Part shown: piece by piece, positions 1 through 5,004 of the stretch
Layout: each line of letters opens with the position of its first letter
Numbering within the stretch: position 1 is the stretch's first letter
From: Dehalococcoidia bacterium
GTDB lineage: Bacteria > Chloroflexota > Dehalococcoidia > GIF9 > UBA5629
Length of the DNA stretch: 5,981 bases
Direction: 5' to 3'
NCBI GenBank assembly: GCA_007280145.1
Contig: QYPU01000097.1
Span: 1-5,981, forward strand
Made by a program: the position numbers and the translations under genes
The notes under the pieces: model-generated
The model's database searches: none
Seen by the model: the letters and a program-made list of their open reading frames with translations, nothing else
What the model was told of the DNA's origin: nothing

Positions 1-492
1 TCCAACTAGTTTTTTTCTGGTATATTCAACCAGCCCTCCGACATTTATTATCCCCATCATAAAGTCTGGATATGGTTCAGCAATAAAAGTCTTGTCTCTG
101 GTAATATTCCTTACTTCTCCAACAGCTAAATCAACCTCAAGAATATCACCACCTCCAGTTTTATCTACAGCCTCAGTACATTCCAGGAGTGGCAGCCCGA
201 TATTAATGGCGTTACGAAAGAATATACGGGCAAAGCTCTTAGCAATGACACAGGATATACCAGCAGCTTTAATAGCTAGAGGAGCATGCTCCCGGGATGA
301 GCCACAGCCGAAATTGGTATCAGCCACGATAATATCTCCAGGCTCGGCTCTGTTCAGGAATTCAGAGTCGATATCTTCCATGCAGTGTTTGGCCAGTTCT
401 TCAGGCTCTGAAATATTAAGATACCGAGCCGGAATGATAGCATCCGTATCCACATTAGCACCGTACTTGTGAGCTTTGCCTTTTAGCTTCAA
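1..492 (-). CDS. leuD: 3-isopropylmalate dehydratase small subunit (LeuD), 3' end cut by window
   Basis: LeuD is the small subunit of isopropylmalate isomerase, which with LeuC interconverts 2- and 3-isopropylmalate in cytoplasmic leucine synthesis. The visible 164 codons start KLKGKAHKYGANVDTDAIIP and carry the small-subunit hallmarks: the NVDTDAIIPARY segment, the swivelling-domain loop NFGCGSSREHAP (around residues 58-69), and IAKSFARIFFRNAINIGLP. The end visible here, VGGLVEYTRKKLVG, is close to the usual ~165-residue C-terminus, so only a few codons are missing. The start is TTG at 492-490. It gives the conserved family N-terminus, it is preceded by AAGGTG at 503-498, and no ATG or GTG lies in frame nearby. 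LeuD normally follows LeuC directly, but here five foreign genes sit between them. The gap to the upstream gene E is 25 bp, so leuD is probably read through from the cassette. Identity is secure. Confidence 0.96.
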   Translation of the reverse strand, partial: MKLKGKAHKYGANVDTDAIIPARYLNISEPEELAKHCMEDIDSEFLNRAEPGDIIVADTNFGCGSSREHAPLAIKAAGISCVIAKSFARIFFRNAINIGLPLLECTEAVDKTGGGDILEVDLAVGEVRNITRDKTFIAEPYPDFMMGIINVGGLVEYTRKKLVG

Positions 493-517
493 ACCTTCAC
501 CTTACCTTCAAAACTGC

Positions 518-1204
518 TCATTTATGCAAATACTTCTCGTCGCCCTTTACCCAGCTAAAATATAAATCTATTCCATTAACGCTTTTAGCAAATGCTAAAG
601 AATCTGGGGTTATTCCGCTTAAACCAAATAAACCCAAAAATCGGCAATAATCATCAAACCACTCATTTGTTGGGCTGAAAGAATGAACTAGCATTAAAGC
701 ATTTTCTGCGTTAAACCTTTTTGCTTCAATTACTGCGGATGCTGTTCTGTGCAAGAGTTGGTAACGGATAGTATCAATTTGGCTATCCCTTAGTTGTAAC
801 TCATCAAGCAAATAATCTAACCTTTCCTGTTTCCCCTCGCTACTATCCTTCCTCCATTCATCTATGATTTCACCAAAAGGTTCTGATACCTTTCCTTCTA
901 CCGTCATCGAAACCAGTTGGTCATTTCCTCTTGCTAAGACAAAAATATCATTCTGAGAGGGACGCGAACCACCCGGCAAAGGCACCTTATATTCAGGAAA
1001 GGCTAATAACAATTCAATGTTTTGAAACAACCTTATTCCAGACTTCTTGAACACGTTTTTCACTGATTCGGGAAAACCATCCGCTTCTTGCCAGCAATAT
1101 GCAAGTGCTTTAGCAGAATAACCCTTCCTCCAATGCTTACGAGGTTTAGCCAAAAGCGGCTTCCAATCTTCTGGTTGCCTAGCGGGAATAAAGATTTTGT
1201 TCAT
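518..1204 (-). CDS. Gene E: putative PD-(D/E)XK-like nuclease, DUF6946-like
   Basis: This is a 228-aa soluble protein with no signal peptide or membrane segment. It resembles a family I remember as DUF6946; that label is from memory and unverified. The core has SRPSQNDIFVL (80-90, D86), then VEGKVSEPFG (102-111, E103 and K105), then IRYQLLHRTASAVIE (146-160, Q149). The order D, E-x-K, Q fits a PD-(D/E)XK nuclease site with the extra glutamine common in RecB/Cas4-type members. This assignment is inference. The ATG at 1204 is chosen because AAGGAGG (1216-1210) sits 5 nt upstream and the protein then begins MNKIFIPARQPEDW. An earlier ATG at 1237 overlaps the stop of gene D and would add 11 cysteine-rich residues. 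It is the last cassette gene, 25 bp before leuD. Its sampled GC is near 37%, lower than that of gene D. Confidence 0.85.
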   Translation of the reverse strand: MNKIFIPARQPEDWKPLLAKPRKHWRKGYSAKALAYCWQEADGFPESVKNVFKKSGIRLFQNIELLLAFPEYKVPLPGGSRPSQNDIFVLARGNDQLVSMTVEGKVSEPFGEIIDEWRKDSSEGKQERLDYLLDELQLRDSQIDTIRYQLLHRTASAVIEAKRFNAENALMLVHSFSPTNEWFDDYCRFLGLFGLSGITPDSLAFAKSVNGIDLYFSWVKGDEKYLHK

Positions 1205-1209
1205 CCGGT

Positions 1210-1216
1210 CCTCCTT
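1210..1216 (-). promoter_or_regulatory. Ribosome binding site deciding the start of gene E
   Basis: AAGGAGG lies 5 nt before the ATG at 1204. It favours that start over the ATG at 1237, which overlaps the stop of gene D and has AAGGAG only at a long 11-nt spacing. Confidence 0.75.
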
Positions 1217-1236
1217 GCAGCAGCAGTAAATAACCA

Positions 1237-2106
1237 TCAGATGAAAATCTCCTTGAAAGAATTCTCTAGTTTCATATTTAGTGCCACTTGGCTCACAGGA
1301 TACGCCCTTCCATCGAAAGAAACTTTACTAAGCCAACCATCCCTATTAAAATCGTGGTGCACATTTGCGTATTCGAATTGATTGTGACAATTCCCACATA
1401 CGACAACTACGTTTTTGGGATGATGACCCCCAAGAGGATTCAGATGATGAGTTTCAAAATACGGTTTGTTGTCTCTTTTCAAGAACCCAAAGGCGCAGAC
1501 TTGACAATGCCCCTTGTAGATATTTTCCAACAAAGTCCTAAGACTTGCCGGTACTCTTTCTTTTGCTCTGCTCCAGCGCTTCTTGGCATACTCCCTGTCC
1601 CGTGTCGGCATGGTATCAACCAGACGTTTGAATTCACCTAGCACCACTTCTTGCTTGTCCGTGTGAGTCCAGCAGGCAAGGGTCGTGAAGTTGTCTAAGG
1701 CTTCCCGCTCGCTCTCAGAGCTGTCAAATAGTTGCTGCAATCGTTGGGTTTCAATAATAAAGCGCTTCTCAGGAATGAGCCTGTAGACGAAGTCTTCTTC
1801 ATCAATGACTTGAATAACTACTTCATCGCCGCTTGTAATACCATTCTTCCGAAACCAATCCGCAACGCCTCCAATTCTGCACTCTCGAGTGTTGCTCTCG
1901 TAGGACGAGAATGTCTTAGTTTGTAGCTCAGGCGAATCATCCAAATATACAGCAATGGTGCCACTACGCTCAGGAAACCACTTTGCCAAAGGTACAGGAA
2001 TTGCGATTAGTCCTTTGTCAATGCGGCTTGGTGTCATCTTAATTGTCATGTAGCTATAGTTAACCTGACTCCTCCTTCGAATGACTTGCTGTAGCTCTTG
2101 TCTCAT
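1237..2106 (-). CDS. Gene D: HNH endonuclease with N-terminal B3/EcoRII-N-like domain
   Basis: This 289-aa protein is probably a restriction-type endonuclease. Residues about 30-115 (IAIPVPLAKWFPERSG to VADWFRKNGITSGDEVVIQV) look like a B3/EcoRII-N-type pseudobarrel DNA-binding domain; that fold call is by eye and moderate. Residues about 195-260 form a clear HNH/McrA-like domain: C201-x-x-C204, E218-x-H220-H221, N232 (NVVVVC), then C237-x-x-C240-H241. The four cysteines would bind structural zinc, and the His residues and Asn would form the metal-dependent cleavage site. The ATG at 2106 is preferred because AGGAGGT (2120-2114) lies 7 nt upstream. A GTG at 2133 would put that ribosome site inside the gene. 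D lies 63 bp after gene C, and its stop overlaps a possible early ATG of gene E. GC is higher than in genes A, B and E. It could act alone as a modification-dependent restriction enzyme or as an effector for gene B. Confidence 0.9.
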   Translation of the reverse strand: MRQELQQVIRRRSQVNYSYMTIKMTPSRIDKGLIAIPVPLAKWFPERSGTIAVYLDDSPELQTKTFSSYESNTRECRIGGVADWFRKNGITSGDEVVIQVIDEEDFVYRLIPEKRFIIETQRLQQLFDSSESEREALDNFTTLACWTHTDKQEVVLGEFKRLVDTMPTRDREYAKKRWSRAKERVPASLRTLLENIYKGHCQVCAFGFLKRDNKPYFETHHLNPLGGHHPKNVVVVCGNCHNQFEYANVHHDFNRDGWLSKVSFDGRAYPVSQVALNMKLENSFKEIFI

Positions 2107-2113
2107 TTCCAAT

Positions 2114-2120
2114 ACCTCCT
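2114..2120 (-). promoter_or_regulatory. Ribosome binding site deciding the start of gene D
   Basis: AGGAGGT lies 7 nt before the ATG at 2106. It is the best Shine-Dalgarno match in the window and rules against the upstream GTG at 2133, which would make this site coding. Confidence 0.85.
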
Positions 2121-2153
2121 CAGACAGACGCACTTAACATTGACTTACCGAGC

Positions 2154-2182
2154 GATTGAGTACACACAGCTAGTACTCAATC
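2154..2182 (-). repeat. Perfect 10-bp inverted repeat at the gene C/D junction
   Basis: GATTGAGTAC (2182-2173) and GTACTCAATC (2163-2154) are exact reverse complements around a 9-nt loop that contains the TAG stop of gene C. No T-run follows on either side, so it is not a standard intrinsic terminator. It could be an operator for genes D and E, an RNA hairpin that alters message stability or translation between C and D, or a recombination mark where two gene blocks joined. Confidence 0.6.
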
Positions 2183-2412
2183 ATGTATCCTTTCGGAAAG
2201 CCGAAATCCAGCCCTGTCCCCACGACATTCTCACAGTGTGGGCAAAGGACTGGTTGCTCCGGGTCAGTGACAAGGCTATGCCTTGCACTGCATTCGTTGT
2301 AACCTTCTCCATTCCATCGCCATTCCTCCGTCATTAAAGCCGTAAACCAGATAGCATCCAGAATCTCCCCACAATTCGTGCAACGTTTTCTTCTACAGCT
2401 TTTGTCACTCAT
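2170..2412 (-). CDS. Gene C: small zinc-ribbon protein
   Basis: I do not recognise a specific family for this 80-aa protein. It carries C11-T-N-C14 near the N-terminus and C57-P-H-C60 near the C-terminus, the pattern of a two-knuckle zinc ribbon, with C6, C41 and H45 as further possible ligands. The middle is rich in tryptophan (W22, W31, W33), and the tail ends GFPKGYMIEY. It may be a DNA-, RNA- or protein-binding adaptor. The start at 2412 is chosen because AAGGAG (2427-2422) lies 9 nt upstream. The open frame reaches back to 2472, which would overlap the end of gene B by 26 bp and add 20 residues without a good ribosome site. The gap from gene B is 34 bp. Sampled GC is about 55%, similar to gene D and unlike gene B, so C and D may have travelled together. 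Confidence 0.75.
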   Translation of the reverse strand: MSDKSCRRKRCTNCGEILDAIWFTALMTEEWRWNGEGYNECSARHSLVTDPEQPVLCPHCENVVGTGLDFGFPKGYMIEY

Positions 2413-2421
2413 GCTTTGCAT

Positions 2422-2427
2422 CTCCTT
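2422..2427 (-). promoter_or_regulatory. Ribosome binding site deciding the start of gene C
   Basis: AAGGAG lies 9 nt before the ATG at 2412. Another ATG at 2421 touches this site directly and so has no usable spacing; longer starts overlap gene B. Confidence 0.6.
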
Positions 2428-2446
2428 CATCACGGCTGAACCTATA

Positions 2447-4222
2447 TCAGACCGCTTTCCTAGGTCTCTCACGAGGCCTCTTCATGGCATTTGTCGAACT
2501 CCCGGTTAATCTATTTGTTAATTCAAAATGGAAAGAAAGTATTTTTTCGAGATAGTAATCAACTGTCTCGCTTTTAGCATCATTGACCATAGTTTCCTTC
2601 CCAATCATTAACGCACCGTAAGCTGTTCTCTCATCCGACCCTTTCAATTGTTTATAATCAGGATTAAGCGTATTAATCTGAATTAGTCTTGAAATATATC
2701 TGCTATGTTTAGATGGACCTTCCTCAAAAGCTATTTCTACATAGTTTATACCGCGACCTTCTTTTTCTTTTCCAGTAATTGGTTCTCTTGTTGGTCCAGG
2801 TTCTGCAACTCGAATATGGGCCATGGCCGGTTTTAAGTTTCCAGCAGTAGCGGTCAATATTGCCGGAATGGTTGTTCTTGATTTACCGACAAAGGATACA
2901 TGAGCAGTAACAACGCCATCTTTATCGGCTTCAGATGCCTTAAGGAGTAGGCTCTCTGTTTTTAATTCGACTGAAAAAGAATCGCTAATGCCGAGTTTTA
3001 CTATGCTATTATCTGGAACTACCCTAGGCACAAAAGCCTTTAATGGAAGGCTACCCGTCTTTCTGGGTTCTATTCTAAATGAAGAAGGCACAAAATCAAA
3101 TCCGTTAGGCGGAAGTATTGGTTCAGGAGACCTTCGCCCAAGTCCTTCCAATAGCTCTAAGTCCTTAAATTCTTCTGTATTTAAAATGTCTCTTGCCAGT
3201 TCAATAGCTTTTCTTTGAACCTCGGTTAATTTCTTCTCTGCCTCTTCCTGTTTAAGATTCTCAACCTCTGCTTCAATTGAGGGACAAAGTCGGTCAAGTT
3301 CGTCAAGGAGATTTATCCAATCCTCATTTTCCTCAAATCCTGTTCTGGCAGGGAGAGGTTTTAGAAAATCGGCGTCAATAAAACCTTTTACATCCCCCTT
3401 CGCATAGTCGCTTACTTCTAAGCCGTAAGCAGACAAGGTCTTGATGTCATCGACAATCGTAACTCCTATATGTCGAATACTGACTATTCCTTTTCCAGCT
3501 GGATCAAAATATAATTCTAAAGAAAACCACTTACTTCGATTACGGGTAAGTGGATAGTTTTTGTAACTTTCACCTATTCGGGGAAGGTCTATCTTTAACG
3601 GCTTTATAAAGTAAGTACTTCCCCTAGAGTGGATGATAATTTTAAGCGATCCTTCTTTCAGATACGGGCTAAATTTTTGGGCAAACAATTTCTGAAGCTT
3701 TTCTGGGGAGAGAGGGCCTCTTGGTTTTGTTGGGTCGAATAATAGTTCAGAAATAATGATTTTAATTCCAGGACTTGATAAGCTTTCTCGTTTTATAGCA
3801 GTTTCAAATTCTGCATCATCAGAACCTTCTCGAAGTGTAACTTTTATAGTCTCATAGCTTTCATCCTTCTTGGAAAGGAAGGTGCATTTTTTGCCAATTT
3901 GAAGAAAACTAAACATTCCGATCCCAAGTTGACCAATTTGTTTGACGTCAAGGCTCTCTTTTGCAGAGTCGGCCACCCGTTGAAGCGCGTATTCAAATTC
4001 TTTATAAGACATTCCATAGGGATACTCTATTAGGATTTTATCTTTTTCCAAGGTAAAGGCTACTTGGCAAACTGGTAGTTCTTTACTGATGCTTTTTGCT
4101 TTAAGGTGTTCATCTATGGCGTTACTTACATGCTCTTTCATAGCGTCGGCAGGGTTTCGATACAAACTTCCTAACCATCTGAGCGCATTTGCCGTGTGTA
4201 GCTTGATCGGGACTTTTTTCAT
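2447..4222 (-). CDS. Gene B: GHKL/Hsp90-like ATPase with Ig-like region
   Basis: This 591-aa protein has an N-terminal Bergerat-fold (GHKL) ATPase domain. The N-box is KEHVSNAIDEH (29-39; E30, N34, D37), and the ATP-lid motif is IGQLGIGMFSFL (96-107; G97, G100, G102). GIKIIIS (152-158) matches the last GHKL motif. The usual D-x-G-x-G box is degenerate: EYPYGM (66-71) has Glu for the adenine-contacting Asp and Pro for the first Gly. PARTGFEENEDW (291-302) resembles the end of the Hsp90/MutL transducer region. A charged helical stretch follows (about 300-365), then a beta-rich, Ig-like segment (about 400-473) and a C-terminal domain with LIQINTLNPDY (513-523) and a basic tail. It starts 2 nt after the stop of gene A, behind AGGGGGGA (4235-4228), so the two are almost surely co-translated. 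Related ATPases are found in restriction and defence loci. I cannot name this family; MutL itself and housekeeping Hsp90 are excluded by the architecture. Confidence 0.9.
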   Translation of the reverse strand: MKKVPIKLHTANALRWLGSLYRNPADAMKEHVSNAIDEHLKAKSISKELPVCQVAFTLEKDKILIEYPYGMSYKEFEYALQRVADSAKESLDVKQIGQLGIGMFSFLQIGKKCTFLSKKDESYETIKVTLREGSDDAEFETAIKRESLSSPGIKIIISELLFDPTKPRGPLSPEKLQKLFAQKFSPYLKEGSLKIIIHSRGSTYFIKPLKIDLPRIGESYKNYPLTRNRSKWFSLELYFDPAGKGIVSIRHIGVTIVDDIKTLSAYGLEVSDYAKGDVKGFIDADFLKPLPARTGFEENEDWINLLDELDRLCPSIEAEVENLKQEEAEKKLTEVQRKAIELARDILNTEEFKDLELLEGLGRRSPEPILPPNGFDFVPSSFRIEPRKTGSLPLKAFVPRVVPDNSIVKLGISDSFSVELKTESLLLKASEADKDGVVTAHVSFVGKSRTTIPAILTATAGNLKPAMAHIRVAEPGPTREPITGKEKEGRGINYVEIAFEEGPSKHSRYISRLIQINTLNPDYKQLKGSDERTAYGALMIGKETMVNDAKSETVDYYLEKILSFHFELTNRLTGSSTNAMKRPRERPRKAV

Positions 4223-4224
4223 TT

Positions 4225-4884
4225 CTATCCCCCCTTCCTTCTAAAAAAATTGAACCTGTTACTAGTTAAAGTAAGCCATCTTTTAAATTTATCTTCATCA
4301 CCCAGCATAGTAAGGAGACTTGAAATATATCCAATATCACTGAGATCTAATTCTTTCCGAAAAATGCCCCTTGCTTCTTTTGGACTGTCTCGAAACCACC
4401 TGAGCTCTTCTTCTAGAAATAACAGAAGATGTTTTAGTTTCTCTGTTTTTCGTTGTGCTTCCTGAACTACGAGATCTAAAACTGAAATCTCTAAACCAAC
4501 AGTTTTTGCAATCTTTTCTATTACAAGTCTCGGAGGCATGTCTTTACTTTGAATGTAGTTGTTAAGACTTTGGGCATCCCAGCCAATTTCATCAGCCAAT
4601 TCTCTAACTGTAGAATAGCGATGTTGTGTTTCCCACCACCCCGAAATTTTCGTCCAGAGGTCTTCCCAGTAAGTTCCAGTTTCTTTTTGGGATTCAAGAA
4701 ATTTCTCTATTTTTTCTGTGTAGGGTGGTGATGGGGCTCTTTCCCCCTTGCCTTGCTGAAACCATTTCTTGAAGGTGCTGTAAGGAATATCCAGCTTTTG
4801 TGCCATTTCTTTTTTAGAAAGGTTTCTCATGCGAGAAAAATCATCTATCTCCATTAATAACTGTCTAATAGGTTTCTTATTCAT
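4225..4884 (-). CDS. Gene A: tandem helix-turn-helix protein
   Basis: This is a 219-aa soluble protein with two HTH-like units. The first (about 22-62) has LSKKEMAQKLDIPYSTFKKW followed by a PSPPYTEKIEKFL helix. The second (about 90-135) has STVRELADEIGWDAQSLNNY followed by a RLVIEKIAKTVGLEI helix. Both resemble XRE/Cro-type DNA-binding units. Residues 140-219 are mainly helical and charged, ending in a basic patch (RFNFFRRKGG). The ATG at 4884 is chosen because AAAGGGGG (4897-4890) lies 5 nt upstream; longer in-frame starts at 4935 and 4908 lack such a site. It opens the cassette, 120 bp after the leuC stop, and its stop is 2 nt from the start of gene B. It could be an autoregulator acting on the inverted repeat just upstream, or a DNA-binding partner of the ATPase. 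The family is not recognised. Confidence 0.85.
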   Translation of the reverse strand: MNKKPIRQLLMEIDDFSRMRNLSKKEMAQKLDIPYSTFKKWFQQGKGERAPSPPYTEKIEKFLESQKETGTYWEDLWTKISGWWETQHRYSTVRELADEIGWDAQSLNNYIQSKDMPPRLVIEKIAKTVGLEISVLDLVVQEAQRKTEKLKHLLLFLEEELRWFRDSPKEARGIFRKELDLSDIGYISSLLTMLGDEDKFKRWLTLTSNRFNFFRRKGG

Positions 4885-4889
4885 CTTGT

Positions 4890-4897
4890 CCCCCTTT
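4890..4897 (-). promoter_or_regulatory. Ribosome binding site deciding the start of gene A
   Basis: AAAGGGGG lies 5 nt before the ATG at 4884. It supports this start over the in-frame upstream ATG at 4908 and the one at 4935, neither of which has a comparable site. Confidence 0.7.
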
Positions 4898-4941
4898 CTT
4901 CCTTTCATTACACTTTGAGCATAACTCGCCAGCAATATGTC

Positions 4942-4973
4942 AGCTAGCAGGGGTATATACGAAACTCCTAGCT
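4942..4973 (-). promoter_or_regulatory. Inverted repeat around a TATATA box upstream of gene A
   Basis: In the 120-bp gap between leuC and gene A, AGCTAGGAG (4973-4965) and CTGCTAGCT (4950-4942) pair at 8 of 9 positions across a 14-bp spacer. The spacer holds the palindrome GTATATAC (4960-4953), whose TATATA could be a -10 box, with transcription starting near 4947. The best -35 candidate, TTGGAT (4985-4980), is 20 bp away and therefore poorly spaced. The arrangement suits an operator for the HTH protein encoded next. A leuC-end hairpin is the alternative, but no T-run follows. Confidence 0.4.
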
Positions 4974-5004
4974 CACTTAATCCAACCTCGTCCGTTTCAC
5001 ACTT

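Noticed and set aside
92..472. 126-aa open frame on the plus strand
   Set aside because: It lies antisense to leuD, whose minus-strand frame is clearly conserved; it has no recognisable motif.
1088..2337. Several plus-strand frames opposite genes C, D and E
   Set aside because: They are antisense to genes with strong motifs and ribosome sites and have low-complexity, non-protein-like sequences.
2413..2472. Longer N-terminus for gene C overlapping gene B
   Set aside because: No good ribosome site precedes 2472 or 2430, while AAGGAG is well placed for 2412.
4228..4252. T7 and G6 runs near the end of gene A as a programmed slippage site
   Set aside because: The normal frame stops cleanly 2 nt before gene B and the G-run serves as its ribosome site; nothing requires a frameshift.
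493..5004. Mobile element carrying the cassette (transposase, integrase, tRNA attachment site)
   Set aside because: No recombinase gene, terminal inverted repeats or tRNA sequence could be found; only a weak 8-bp repeat marks the edges.
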